Shown: positions 18,375 through 30,534, numbered from the stretch's first letter. The stretch: DNA of 64,000 nucleotides from Leptolyngbya iicbica LK (GCF_004212215.1 NZ_QVFV01000004.1:337226-401225), one strand, 5' to 3'. Numbers and translations: made by a program. Notes: generated by a model from the letters alone, not told the origin.

Positions 18375-19019
18375 TCAGAATTCAATACGATCGCCCTGCA
18401 GCCAGAGTGCGATCGGGACGGCGTTGCCGAGGGGACCAATGCGCACTTCGACAAAAAAACGCGGTTGTTCGGTGCCAGTTTGGGCTTCGCGTATACGATT
18501 TTCCAGATCCAGGCGTTCAGCTTCGGGTAGATAGTAGCGTTCCAGCCCGTAGACAATGCGATCGCCCCGATAGGTGCCTTTGAGTGCGATCTGATGGGGG
18601 GGGAGGTCACGCGGGCGATCGCGGGTCACGCGAATGGGCGTCCACGGTTCTCCCACGATGGTGGCACTGGGAGCCTCGACCTGGGTTTGATCGGCGAGGA
18701 CGACGTAAAATGACTGGCCGGGACGCAGCAGTTGGGGGGTGTCTGGCGGGTCTAAATTGGCTTGAATGGCTTCCCAACCGTCGAGGGTGCTGAGGACTCC
18801 CCGCTGCGAAATGTCGTATCGCAGGGTCGTGTAATAGCCGCGAAAGGGATCGTATGGGTCCACGGGGACCGTGCGCAAAATGACCGTCGTACCCATGAGG
18901 GTCGCCATCGCCGCCTGCAAGGGCACCGCCACAATCAGGAGTGTTTGGAGCAACAACGGGAGGGCGATCGCCCATAGCCCCAACTGAGGCCAGCGGGATT
19001 TGGAGGGTGGGGGCATCAT
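18375..19019 (-). CDS. GDYXXLXY-type membrane-anchored protein
   Basis: The 214-residue product begins with one membrane helix (about residues 10-35) and continues as an extracytoplasmic domain. The motif RGYYTTLRYDI (about residue 60) matches the GDYXXLXY signature of a family usually encoded next to DUF2157 membrane proteins, as here. Its start overlaps the stop of the DUF2157 gene by four bases (ATGA), which points to translational coupling. Two adjacent ATGs (19019, 19016) are possible starts. The family has no known biochemical function. Confidence 0.82.
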   Translation of the reverse strand: MMPPPSKSRWPQLGLWAIALPLLLQTLLIVAVPLQAAMATLMGTTVILRTVPVDPYDPFRGYYTTLRYDISQRGVLSTLDGWEAIQANLDPPDTPQLLRPGQSFYVVLADQTQVEAPSATIVGEPWTPIRVTRDRPRDLPPHQIALKGTYRGDRIVYGLERYYLPEAERLDLENRIREAQTGTEQPRFFVEVRIGPLGNAVPIALWLQGDRIEF

Positions 19020-20509
19020 GGCGTATCGACCCGCAACGTCCGGACATAATGCTCAAACCACAGCCCTACCACAATGAAGCCTACGCCACAGACTACAAAC
19101 ACCAGCGATTTCACCAATAATCCTGTTTCGTATTCTAAGACGCGGCTCAAAATCTGCAGGGTGAGCATCACCAAGCCCCACCAAAACGGTGCTCGCGTAC
19201 CGGCACCGAGCCCTTCACGCATCATGCCCAGCGATAGCACCGCCAACAGCACATTCATGACGGTGGTAGCAAAAATTGGCAGGGGTCCGGCGGCAAACGT
19301 GAGCCAAAACAATCCTGCGGTGATGCCTAAAAAGGTGAGGACAATGGCACTCAGGCTATCCAGTCGCCAGGGGCGCTGCTGTCGCCAGCCCAGGTAAATC
19401 CACGCGCCCACCGTCCATGCGGCCAGGAGGCTCAGGGTCAGCATGACCAGGCCCGAATTGCGCCAGAGCAGCGGCGATTCTAAGAAAGTACGACTGGCCG
19501 ACGCTAACCAGGCATCCCGAAACGAGAGCACCCAGTAGATTAAGCTCAAGCTCAAGAGCATGAGTCCCCTGGCTACGGGTTGAAAGGGGCGTTCGTCATC
19601 ACTCTCGGCTGCGGTTCGGCGAGAGGATGTAGGGGGCTCCATTGCGGTCTGTCGCGACGCTCTTCGCCTTGGCCGTAGGAACGGCAGCCGCTGTAATTGT
19701 TGGCCCAAAAAGAGCCATAGCGTATCGTCATAGGCCCACAGCAGGGCAAACGGCAAGATGAGGACCAGGGCATCAATCCAATAGGGCAGCGATCGCCCTA
19801 CGTCTAAAATCAAAATCATCAGTGATGAATTGATGGCGATCGCGCTCAGGGCAAAGAGGAGCGGCGAGCCACAACGATAGGCCAGGGGAATAAAGAGTGC
19901 CGCCACCAGCAGGGGCATGATTTGCAGCGTCCAGACCCCCAGCAGCGAATTTTGTAGCCACACCATATCCCAGAGGGCGCTCCAATAGCCCACCCCGAGA
20001 ATCAGCAGGGCCAACATGCCGAGAAACGGTAGCCGTATGCCGTACGCCATGGCCAAGACACCGATCGCCCAGGTCGTACAGAGTTCATAGCGGGTGCTGC
20101 TGGTGTGGACGATTTGCCCCATCAGGGCCAGATTAGCACCGAGCAGCAGCGCCCCCAGCAGCAACAAGGCTTGCCCCAGCCGTCGCCAGCGATCGTTCGG
20201 GCCTACCCGATTCATCAGGCCAAAGCCGCTGAGATCGCACATCAGCATGGCAATAAACAGCAAGCCTGCTTTGACCGTTTGCGAGAGGGCTTGCCAGTTT
20301 GCCGCCACAAAGGTGATGGCCCCAATGCCGATCAAAATGCTGCCCAGCCCCAGCAAAATCATGATGAAGCGATCGCGAGCTGCGGTTTCGAGGGTCGCAA
20401 ACTCATATTGCTCAGCCAGTTGCTGATATTGCTCTGCGGAGATGAGCTCGCTGGTCCGCCACTTGTGGGCTTCTCGCTGGAGCTCACGCCGAAACTCATC
20501 TGACGCCAC
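19016..20509 (-). CDS. DUF2157 polytopic membrane protein
   Basis: The protein has a charged N-terminal domain of about 75 residues (EFRRELQREAHKWRTSELIS, the DUF2157 hallmark) and then about a dozen membrane helices with a cytoplasmic Arg/Ser-rich loop (RPRRRASRQT) in the middle. Function is unknown. The start is uncertain: the frame opens with TTG at 20569; a GTG at 20509 has GAGAAGG four bases upstream and is preferred. It is divergent from the MFS gene and translationally coupled to the GDYXXLXY gene, the classic pairing for this family. Confidence 0.8.
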   Translation of the reverse strand: MASDEFRRELQREAHKWRTSELISAEQYQQLAEQYEFATLETAARDRFIMILLGLGSILIGIGAITFVAANWQALSQTVKAGLLFIAMLMCDLSGFGLMNRVGPNDRWRRLGQALLLLGALLLGANLALMGQIVHTSSTRYELCTTWAIGVLAMAYGIRLPFLGMLALLILGVGYWSALWDMVWLQNSLLGVWTLQIMPLLVAALFIPLAYRCGSPLLFALSAIAINSSLMILILDVGRSLPYWIDALVLILPFALLWAYDDTLWLFLGQQLQRLPFLRPRRRASRQTAMEPPTSSRRTAAESDDERPFQPVARGLMLLSLSLIYWVLSFRDAWLASASRTFLESPLLWRNSGLVMLTLSLLAAWTVGAWIYLGWRQQRPWRLDSLSAIVLTFLGITAGLFWLTFAAGPLPIFATTVMNVLLAVLSLGMMREGLGAGTRAPFWWGLVMLTLQILSRVLEYETGLLVKSLVFVVCGVGFIVVGLWFEHYVRTLRVDTP

Positions 20510-20622
20510 GGCACCTTCTCTCACCACGCCAACGGCTATCAGCTTGCCAGTCCGATTTGAGAACTGCAAGCCAGCACCTCAGTAAACTGACAAAAGTTTG
20601 CTTTATAAACCCTCAGGATGCT

Positions 20623-21885
20623 GTGCCCGTGCAAAATCGTTTACGCCAGTGGTTGCCCCAACTCGACCGTCGCATTTGGCTGTTGGCCGCGGGCCGTCTC
20701 TTGTCGCAAATTGGCATTGGGTTCGTTTTATTTTACGCCCCGATTTTTTTTGTGAATGAGGTGGGGTTGTCGGCGACCCAAGTCGGGCTGGGGGTCGGCA
20801 GCGAAGCATTATCGGGACTAGTGGGCCGCTTTTTGGGCGGCTCGATGACTGATTCGGCCTTTTGGGGACGGCGCAAAACGCTGTTATTGTCGGCCCTGAT
20901 TTCCGCGCTGGCGGATGTCGTTTTGCTAGTTTCCAATAATTTTCCTGTGTTTGTCTTGGGTAATTTGCTGATGGGGTTTGGGGTCGGGTTGTATTGGCCT
21001 TCAACGGAAGCGGTGGTGGCAGATATTACCCCAGCGGACGATCGCAGTGAATCGTATGCGGTCGTGCGGTTGGCAGATAGCATTGGGCTCGGCGTCGGGG
21101 TGATTTTGGGCGGGGTGCTGATCTCAACGACTCAGCGCTATCGACTACTGTTTGCGGTGGATGGGATTTCGTTCCTCGTCTTTTTTGGGCTGATTTATTG
21201 GACGATTAAGGAAACTCGCCCAGATCAGGAAAGCGATCGCACCTTTCTGCAAGGCTGGAACGTGGCCCTACGGGATGCCCTGCTGCTCATTTACGTGACG
21301 GTCAATATTCTCTTCACCAGCTACATCGCCCAAATTCAGAGCACGCTGCCGGTCTACGTTAACCAGTTTGTCCCCACGCCAACGGGCTCGGGCTTGCCCG
21401 AGGCGACTATCAGCATTTTATTCACCGGGCATGTGATTTTAGCCGCGCTGGTGCAACTGCCCATCGCCCGGCGGCTCAAGCCGCTGCCCTATCCCCAAGC
21501 GTTGATGGTGTCGGCTTGCTGTTGGGGCCTCGGTTTTACCTTAGTATGGGCCACGGGCATCGGTGTCTTGCGGCCAGCGAGTTTGGGCATTGGGTTAGCC
21601 TTGGCGATTATGGCGCTAGCGCTGACGGCCTACACACCGGTCGCAGCGGCTTTTGTGGTGATGCTGGCACCTGAGGCGCTGCGGGGCGTCTATCTATCTG
21701 TGAACTCGATGTGTTGGGCGATCGGTTACATGATTGGCCCCCCTATCGGCGGCTGGGCACTGGATCAATCCGCTGCTGTCGCAAATGGTTTTTGGCTGGT
21801 TGCGGCGGTGAGCGTGGTGCCATTATTGGCCGTCTTGACCCTGCTCGATCGCCGTCTGGCGGCCCAACCTCATCGCTCTCTATAA
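20623..21885 (+). CDS. Major facilitator superfamily transporter
   Basis: About 420 residues with 12 hydrophobic helices. The loop between helices 2 and 3 has the MFS motif A form GSMTDSAFWGRRKT, and the second half repeats the fold. The family moves small molecules by proton or solute exchange; the substrate cannot be told. The frame opens at a TTG at 20557; GTG at 20623 or 20629 gives a normal N-terminus (QNRLRQWLPQLDRR before helix 1). It is divergent from the DUF2157 gene and is followed after 21 bases by the lipoprotein gene, so the two may share a transcript. Confidence 0.8.
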   Translation: MPVQNRLRQWLPQLDRRIWLLAAGRLLSQIGIGFVLFYAPIFFVNEVGLSATQVGLGVGSEALSGLVGRFLGGSMTDSAFWGRRKTLLLSALISALADVVLLVSNNFPVFVLGNLLMGFGVGLYWPSTEAVVADITPADDRSESYAVVRLADSIGLGVGVILGGVLISTTQRYRLLFAVDGISFLVFFGLIYWTIKETRPDQESDRTFLQGWNVALRDALLLIYVTVNILFTSYIAQIQSTLPVYVNQFVPTPTGSGLPEATISILFTGHVILAALVQLPIARRLKPLPYPQALMVSACCWGLGFTLVWATGIGVLRPASLGIGLALAIMALALTAYTPVAAAFVVMLAPEALRGVYLSVNSMCWAIGYMIGPPIGGWALDQSAAVANGFWLVAAVSVVPLLAVLTLLDRRLAAQPHRSL

Positions 21886-21906
21886 CGTTGCTGTATTGGT
21901 TGACCC

Positions 21907-22443
21907 ATGATTTCAGGATTGCAGACGGTGCCCCAAAGATGTCTCGGTGTCGTGGTCGGCTTCGGCCTCGCGATCGCCCTGGCAAGCTGTAGTGAAACGG
22001 TGACTAACGACTTTGAAGCGATGGCCGTCACCACCTATACCTGGCGAGCCGAATATCTCCCCGCAGGGGTGAATCAAGATCGCCCCCGCGATCGCCGCAT
22101 CGAGGAATTTGAGACCAATTCCCTCATCAACATGAATGGTGAGCCGACGGTTGATCCTACCGGAGAACGCGACTCTGACGGCATCTGGTGGCCCGCCCTG
22201 CCCCCCAAACCGACGGTGGATGAGTTGGAAGCGCGCCTCCAAGATGGCGAAAAGTATGAGGAACCGCTGATCGACAAATCCATCGACTTCACTATCACCT
22301 TTGACCAACAGGGCCAGACCGTCACCCTGCCGACGAATGCCGCCGTGTATCGTCTCGCGGTGCAAGCTACCGAACGAGATCGCCCCCTAAAACTGCTGCT
22401 TGGCCCCCAGGATGGCTCGGTACAAAAAGCCGAAATTCAGTAA
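21907..22443 (+). CDS. Predicted lipoprotein, unknown function
   Basis: The N-terminus is a lipoprotein signal: hydrophobic stretch followed by the lipobox LASC, with Cys at about residue 28 as the acylation site. The mature part is acidic and contains GIWWPALPPKPTVDELEARL and a beta-rich C-terminus (VTLPTNAAVYRLAVQA). I recognise no named family; similar proteins occur in cyanobacteria. It follows the MFS gene by 21 bases and precedes the DUF3493 gene by 70 bases, so a three-gene transcript is possible. Confidence 0.72.
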   Translation: MISGLQTVPQRCLGVVVGFGLAIALASCSETVTNDFEAMAVTTYTWRAEYLPAGVNQDRPRDRRIEEFETNSLINMNGEPTVDPTGERDSDGIWWPALPPKPTVDELEARLQDGEKYEEPLIDKSIDFTITFDQQGQTVTLPTNAAVYRLAVQATERDRPLKLLLGPQDGSVQKAEIQ

Positions 22444-22513
22444 GGTAAAAACAGCGGAGCGTATGCAACCGCACCCCTGTCACCCAACCACCCTCACCCT
22501 CACCCACTCCCCT

Positions 22514-22783
22514 ATGGAAGACCGCGATCGCATTCCTCCCGGCATGAGCCCGGAAAAGTACAAACGGCTGATGGCCGAAGCTAAAGCCCCTTACAAGGGG
22601 CTGAGAAAGTTTGTGTATGGCAGCTTTGCGGCGTCGGGTGCGATCGGGGCGTTCATCTTTTTTACTCAAGCCCTGGCGGGGCGGGATGTGGGGTCGGCCC
22701 TGCCGAATCTCGCCCTACAAATTGGCGTCGTTGCCCTGATGGTCTTTCTCTTTCGCTTAGAAAGTCGTAAGACAAAAAAGTAA
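22514..22783 (+). CDS. Small DUF3493 membrane protein
   Basis: The 89-residue protein has a short charged N-terminus (SPEKYKRLMAEAKAPYKGLRKF) and two membrane helices (about residues 40-57 and 65-82). This is the DUF3493 pattern found in cyanobacteria and plastids, where plant members have been linked to photosystem II accumulation. The frame extends upstream to 22400 over the end of the lipoprotein gene, but that part is not family-like; the ATG at 22514 gives the right length. A thylakoid or plasma membrane location is expected. Confidence 0.78.
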   Translation: MEDRDRIPPGMSPEKYKRLMAEAKAPYKGLRKFVYGSFAASGAIGAFIFFTQALAGRDVGSALPNLALQIGVVALMVFLFRLESRKTKK

Positions 22784-22849
22784 GGGACTGCTCGGACAGC
22801 GCTGAGTAACCAACCGGATTTGGGTGGTCTCGGGCTCTACAAAATCGCC

Positions 22850-24715
22850 TCACTCGCCCTTGCGATCGGCCCAGGGCTTTAAGGTATCGCTCGCCAGCCG
22901 TTCACTAAAGCCCGCGATAAACGCCGCCACAAAGATTTTGTACACTTCTTGCGAGTCAATCACCCCAAGCGGATCGCGCCGCTGTAGGCTCGTTGAGCTG
23001 CTGCTGGTTTCCTCGTACAGATCAAAGCCCGCCGGCAGTACATCCACCACTTTGGTACTTAATAGGGCAAACACCACCACGCCAAACACGGCACCGATCA
23101 ACGGTTTTAGGCAGCCTAGTGCGTAAGGATTTTTGAGGTTGTCTTCGTCCAGCTTATCCAGTCGAATGACGATGCTCATCATGCTGCCGAGCGCTCCCGC
23201 AAACGCGGCCAGCGCCAACCGACTGAGGTGATTTTGAATCTGCTGATTATTCAACCAATTGGCGATGAGTTTCAACGTCGTATCAGGATCGGGGTCTTGA
23301 TTGAGATTGAGATCGTTCGCTTCAGACGTGCGGGCGGCGTTAATCTGCTCAGTGAGCGCATTGATTTCCAGCAGCAGGGTATCGACCTTATCTCGCTGGA
23401 CTTGAATCTGTGAGGTCAACTCTCGCTCTTTTTGAGGTAGGGCCGTCGTCGCATCGGTGCCAGGGGCCGCGTTGGATGCCGCCGCTGCCGTCGACTCGCT
23501 GGTAGAGGGGGGTGCCGCTGCCTGATCTCCGGCAGCAGGCTCGGCGGGAGCCGTCGCTGCATTTTCAGGATTGGTTGCGTCGGGCTCGGGGGCCGCTGTT
23601 GGCTCTGGGCTGGTTGATTCCTCCGGTTCTGCCACCCGATTCTGGAGCGCTTGAGCCGCGATGCTGTTTTGTATGGCCTGTCGCTCTGTTTCCTGGTTGC
23701 GCAACAGCTGCACTGCTTCCTGCAGGGTTTGCAGGTCGGTGTTGCGCTTTTGCTGTAGCTGGAGGCTTTTAGGCACGGGTGATTCGAGCTGGCGGCTCAC
23801 CGTCGTGAACACGCCTGAAACCGTCGCAATCGTGACAATGGCCAGCGATAACGTCGTTGCCATGCCCAGCATCACGCGGGCTTGGGGCGAGCGAAAGCGG
23901 TTGATATCGCTCAGGCGGCTCGCGAGCCAGCCGAAGCCAAAGCAGTATTCGTAGCGGTGCAGTTGACGCTCCACAAATACTTCAGTCTCTTCTAGCAAAT
24001 CGGGGGCCGCTGCTGTCTGGTAATCGAGGCGATCGACGGCGCGATCAATTTGATACACCAGCGGGCGCAACTGGGGGGCAATGGATCCGGCTTTGTTAAA
24101 CCATAAGTCTGGCTGCATCCAGTTGGGGCGCACCGCGCGGCAATGGCTCAGGCCATCAATTCGATGTAGTAAACCCGCCAGGTGGTTGAGTCGCTTGGCG
24201 ATCGCGGCGTTGAGGGGGGTGTCGAGCGGCTCTCGGAACAGTGACGATGGCGGCTGGAGGGATTGCTGCAGTCGTTGCAGTTCTTGATCGATCGCTAACG
24301 TGTCATTGCCTAAACCAGAGGGCGGAGCGATCGCCCGTCGTTCAATTTGCACTTCGTCGAGCAACCATCTGAGCAATTCAAATCCGTTGCGCACGTTCAA
24401 TCGATTGAGCGAGGCCGTGATGTCGCTGGCATCACCGGGGTCTGTCGTAATCTGGTCGACGAAATGGGTGATGGCTTCGAGGTCTTTTTGGTATTCGGCT
24501 TGGCTCGTCGCTTCCAGGGCAATGTCATTGCTAGCGAGTAAGCTCTCAGCCTGGCGAATGCCCCGGCGGAGCTGGGCCAGTTGTTGACGCAGGCGGCGCG
24601 GCGTGTGCTCAATCGCTTGCAGCTGGGTTTGCTTTTGGTGAATGCGCGTCAAGGTTTGCTCAATGAGCTCACTTAACTCAGACTCGGTAACAGTCGGATG
24701 ATTCGTTCCGGTCAT
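22850..24715 (-). CDS. Large coiled-coil membrane protein, unknown function
   Basis: The 621-residue protein starts with a long helical, Gln/Leu-rich region (about 10-65) of coiled-coil character, has a membrane helix near 286-306, a low-complexity Ala/Pro/Glu/Ser/Thr linker at about 365-430, a second coiled coil (430-465) and two further membrane helices near 500-520 and 535-558. The last 90 residues (SQEVYKIFVAAFIAGFSERLASDTL) look amphipathic and well ordered. No enzyme motif is visible. The ends of the protein are probably cytoplasmic. It is convergent with the DUF3493 gene. It may be a structural or scaffolding membrane protein; this is inference. Confidence 0.7.
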   Translation of the reverse strand: MTGTNHPTVTESELSELIEQTLTRIHQKQTQLQAIEHTPRRLRQQLAQLRRGIRQAESLLASNDIALEATSQAEYQKDLEAITHFVDQITTDPGDASDITASLNRLNVRNGFELLRWLLDEVQIERRAIAPPSGLGNDTLAIDQELQRLQQSLQPPSSLFREPLDTPLNAAIAKRLNHLAGLLHRIDGLSHCRAVRPNWMQPDLWFNKAGSIAPQLRPLVYQIDRAVDRLDYQTAAAPDLLEETEVFVERQLHRYEYCFGFGWLASRLSDINRFRSPQARVMLGMATTLSLAIVTIATVSGVFTTVSRQLESPVPKSLQLQQKRNTDLQTLQEAVQLLRNQETERQAIQNSIAAQALQNRVAEPEESTSPEPTAAPEPDATNPENAATAPAEPAAGDQAAAPPSTSESTAAAASNAAPGTDATTALPQKERELTSQIQVQRDKVDTLLLEINALTEQINAARTSEANDLNLNQDPDPDTTLKLIANWLNNQQIQNHLSRLALAAFAGALGSMMSIVIRLDKLDEDNLKNPYALGCLKPLIGAVFGVVVFALLSTKVVDVLPAGFDLYEETSSSSTSLQRRDPLGVIDSQEVYKIFVAAFIAGFSERLASDTLKPWADRKGE

Positions 24716-24887
24716 GGTTAAAGCCTCTCAAGAGGTTTTCAGACTGGTCGTGGTGACAGATTTAACGATCGCCTCTGCTGCTGACACCCAGCTAGCATCT
24801 GCTGCCCTTCAAGTTATCGCAGGGTTGATGGGCAGCCGCACTTTTCTAGATACGTGTTGATGAACGTAACGTTGCGTTAAGTCAGGT

Positions 24888-24901
24888 CAATATGAATATT
24901 G
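24888..24901. promoter_or_regulatory. Short perfect palindrome in an AT-rich spacer
   Basis: CAATAT-GA-ATATTG lies between two minus-strand genes. It is the size of a dimeric regulator site, but no regulator can be assigned and it may be chance in AT-rich DNA. Confidence 0.25.
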
Positions 24902-24987
24902 GTTTTCGAGCGTGTATTCAATTGGAGATAGGGGCGAACAGGCAATCTCACTACAATCAGACTAGTCAAGATAATTATCTCTCACGT

Positions 24988-25851
24988 CTAAAAATCCCCA
25001 ATCAGTTTGGAGAAGGGGGAGGATACCTTGCCAAAGTCTTTCTCGACAAAATCTAATATATTCGAATATGCTAAACCTTTTTTCTTGATGTGTTTGCACC
25101 TCACCTTTTCAATATAATCACTATGTTCTTGCCCTTTTTTGAAATCCCATAATGCTTCCTTAGACAATAAAACTAAAAGGTGGTAACCCAGGACGATTAA
25201 AGTCTCAAGCTTGTGATCAAGATTCTTTCTTTGCTGTTCAAGAAAAGCTATCGCCACCACACCATTTTCTTTTTCCTTTTCGTCATAAACTCTTTGTGCG
25301 AGAATTAAGAAATCTCGGTTTGCACGCTGTACATCTAGATAGAAAGCTATCCATCCAACAAGCTCATCCGAAAAGATTCCGCCTTTTTCAATAAATATCT
25401 TGTTGAGACTATCTGTATTAAATGTGCGGCCTAAAACCTCTAAATTTGAGAGCATATTGATTTTCCTTTCAAATAGCTGAGGCTGTAACATTCTTACGAC
25501 ACTTATTTTGGATTCAATCAAGGCTGCTAGTAGCTTTGCAGTCGATTTTCTCTCTCGTTCTTGTTTTAGATACTCTAATCTCAAATTAACAACGAAAATA
25601 AACAAGCCTGTGAATCCAGAAGTGAGAGGAATAGCTAGCAAAGAAAATGTGCTCTCTGGGATTTTGGTTGCGATTTCAATCGAGTAAATAATTAAAAATG
25701 GAAAAAGAATTAAGGCAAGACTTATTGAAACTAATCTATGCTTGGTTGTGATGTTCTTGAGCAGAGATTGTATGTGACCGTTAGCTAGGTTTAGCCATAT
25801 ACAAAGCAAGATAACTCCAGTTGCCGCAGCTCCTAAAAGATATTCTCTCAT
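24988..25851 (-). CDS. AT-rich orphan membrane protein
   Basis: The 287-residue product has three hydrophobic helices in the first 95 residues (about 5-22, 43-63 and 70-92) and a long charged cytoplasmic C-terminal part that is helical and Lys/Glu-rich, ending KLIGDF. I recognise no family. Base and codon use are clearly more AT-rich than the flanking genes (many AAA, ATA, TTA and GAA codons), and HIP1 octamers are missing from it, which suggests acquisition from elsewhere. Its neighbours are a native-looking membrane protein gene and a kinase gene; there is no integrase or repeat pair to mark the ends. Confidence 0.7.
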   Translation of the reverse strand: MREYLLGAAATGVILLCIWLNLANGHIQSLLKNITTKHRLVSISLALILFPFLIIYSIEIATKIPESTFSLLAIPLTSGFTGLFIFVVNLRLEYLKQERERKSTAKLLAALIESKISVVRMLQPQLFERKINMLSNLEVLGRTFNTDSLNKIFIEKGGIFSDELVGWIAFYLDVQRANRDFLILAQRVYDEKEKENGVVAIAFLEQQRKNLDHKLETLIVLGYHLLVLLSKEALWDFKKGQEHSDYIEKVRCKHIKKKGLAYSNILDFVEKDFGKVSSPFSKLIGDF

Positions 25852-26194
25852 GCCTTGAAATCCATCTCTTTTCTACTACAGGAATTTGTTAATTACGCTG
25901 AGGCTTGCACAGTAAATAGAATTGGGGTTTCAATACTGAAATCGGCTTGTTCTTCGCCAGATCTAGTACTGTTGCCAAAACTTCTGTGCTGATGCGAAAG
26001 CTGAATTCGGCGGGCTTTGATGTTTCAGTTCTGGCAGAGGCGATATAGTCCGCTTGCTTAGCTGACAAAATGATACTCAATGTCTCGCAATTGTTGACTT
26101 GCAGGTTTTTGCGGCTTTGCGGGCGGCGCGATCGCCCCCAAACTGAACCGGGCACACTGTAGAAGATCGCAACCGCTTTCTCTCATCGAGCCCT
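25852..26194. other. Intergenic region between the AT-rich orphan and the kinase
   Basis: About 340 bases. A minus-strand frame of 88 codons (25889-26155) is open but has no recognisable features and would cover the whole kinase promoter region, so it is not called. The divergent promoters of both flanking genes must lie here. Confidence 0.35.
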
Positions 26195-27574
26195 ATGCAC
26201 GACCCTCAAACCATCGGTACCTTGATCCAGTCTCGCTACAAGATTCTGGATGTGTTGGGTCGGGGCGGCAGCGGCATTACCTATCGGGCCGAAGATACTT
26301 TTACCGGACGGCAAGTGGCGTTGAAAGAGCTATCCCTCAAGGGGCTGAGCGACTGGAAAAAGCTGGAACTATTTGAACGGGAAGCGCAGGTGCTCAAAGA
26401 CCTGGATCATCCCGCCATTCCTGACTATGTCGATTACTTTCAGGTCGATACGGCGGATAATCGTCAGTTTTATATCGCTCAGAAAATTGCCGAGGGGCGA
26501 TCGCTGGCGGAGTTAGTGGCGGCGGGCGATCGCTTCTCGGAAACTGAGGTGGAGCGCATCGCCGCCGAAGTGCTGGAGGTACTGCAATATCTGCACGGTT
26601 TGAACCCGCCGATCATCCACCGCGACATCAAACCCCAAAACCTGATTCGCGGCACCGATGGGCGGATTTATCTGGTGGATTTTGGCGCGGTGCAGATGGC
26701 CTACCGAGAAGCCACCGCTTTTGGCAGTACCGTGGTGGGCACCTATGGCTACATGGCGCCCGAACAGTTTCGCGGGCAAGCGTACCCGGCAACCGATTTG
26801 TATGGGCTCGGGGCGACTTTGTTGCACCTGCTGACCCATCAGAATCCGGCTGACTTGCCCCAAAAGCGTTTGCAAATCGATTTTCGCCCCTATGTCACGG
26901 TGACGGAGCCGTTTGCCGATTGGCTCGAAGGATTGCTCGAACCCCTGTTAGAAGATCGCTTTACCTCGGCCAGCCAAGCCTTTGACCAGCTCACCCGCCC
27001 CGCGCTGCTCCCGCGCAGGCGATCGCAGAGGGGCCACACCGGGACTCTTCAACATTTACCGTCTGACAGCAAAGTGAAGCTGAGTCGGAGTCGCCGTCGC
27101 CTATCGCTACGGTTGCCGCCAGTGGGCCTGAACCGGGGAGAAACGGGCGGCATGGCCTTCTTGGCGCTGATTTTGAACGGCTTTATGTTGATGTGGACGG
27201 GTGGGGCGATTTTGGGTGGCGCACCTATTATCTTCGTGCTCTTTTCGGTGCCGTTTTGGGTCGTTGGCATCGGTATGTTGTGGGCGCTATTGCATGCCTT
27301 GGCGGGGGTTGTGGTGCTCGAAGTGCGGGGCGATCGCTACAGGCTGACGCAGCAATTGCTGGGCTGGAAACGTCAATACGAGGGAGCTACCCGTGACCTC
27401 TACAGTGCCGAGCTGGTGACGGCCTACAGCCAAAATGACCGTCCGGTGAAGACGATTACCCTCAAAATCGGCACCAGAACTCATAAGTTTGGCACGGCCT
27501 ATTCCGATGCTGAAAAAGCGTGGGTTGCGACTGAAATTCAAGCGTTCATTCAAGATCAGCGCGACGAATCGTGA
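26195..27574 (+). CDS. Membrane-linked Ser/Thr protein kinase (Hanks type)
   Basis: The 459-residue protein has a complete N-terminal kinase domain: glycine loop GRGGSGITY, ATP-binding Lys44 in VALKELSL, catalytic HRD with Asp144 (HRDIKPQN), DFG Asp162 (DFGAV) and the APE-like APEQF. After a basic linker (SRRGH... with SRSRRRLSLRL), two membrane helices lie at about 318-375, and a C-terminal domain of about 85 residues follows (VVLEVRGDRYRLTQQLLGWKRQ), probably back in the cytoplasm. This form is frequent in filamentous cyanobacteria. Target proteins are unknown. It stands alone, with 170 bases to acnA. Confidence 0.9.
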   Translation: MHDPQTIGTLIQSRYKILDVLGRGGSGITYRAEDTFTGRQVALKELSLKGLSDWKKLELFEREAQVLKDLDHPAIPDYVDYFQVDTADNRQFYIAQKIAEGRSLAELVAAGDRFSETEVERIAAEVLEVLQYLHGLNPPIIHRDIKPQNLIRGTDGRIYLVDFGAVQMAYREATAFGSTVVGTYGYMAPEQFRGQAYPATDLYGLGATLLHLLTHQNPADLPQKRLQIDFRPYVTVTEPFADWLEGLLEPLLEDRFTSASQAFDQLTRPALLPRRRSQRGHTGTLQHLPSDSKVKLSRSRRRLSLRLPPVGLNRGETGGMAFLALILNGFMLMWTGGAILGGAPIIFVLFSVPFWVVGIGMLWALLHALAGVVVLEVRGDRYRLTQQLLGWKRQYEGATRDLYSAELVTAYSQNDRPVKTITLKIGTRTHKFGTAYSDAEKAWVATEIQAFIQDQRDES

Positions 27575-27744
27575 GTCAGATGTGTCCCTCACAGAATGTA
27601 TGATTAACGGCTCCCGGCCAGCCACATGACTACTCATTTCTGTGCTGCATCATTCCTTACCAAGGCGATCGCGATTCAAGCGGTAGAATCTAAATCCGTG
27701 GCTATGACATCCACCACGAAGTTTTAGAGAGGAGAGCGATCGCC

Positions 27745-30432
<2,688 letters not shown>

Positions 30433-30482
30433 CTGACTAAGCAATTCAGCTAAGGCAAACAACTTTGATTTTGGAGAGGTGT

Positions 30483-30534
30483 GTACATCTACTGATAGAT
30501 ATCTTTAACTCATATGTTCTATCAGTAGATGTAC
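30483..30534. repeat. Perfect 17-bp inverted repeat with 18-base loop at the edge of the AT-rich island
   Basis: GTACATCTACTGATAGA (30483-30499) pairs perfectly with 30518-30534. It begins 50 bases after the acnA stop. It could end the acnA transcript, though no T-run follows, or mark the left edge of the inserted AT-rich block. No second copy is seen at the right edge near 31.7 kb. Confidence 0.6.

Noticed and set aside
22490..22513. C-rich short tandem pattern (CCCT/CACC units) before the DUF3493 gene
   Set aside because: Only a few imperfect units; too short and irregular to call a repeat.
25889..26155. Minus frame of 88 codons between the AT-rich orphan and the kinase gene
   Set aside because: No recognisable domain and it would cover the promoter space of the kinase gene. 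It could be a small orphan gene, but support is too weak to list.
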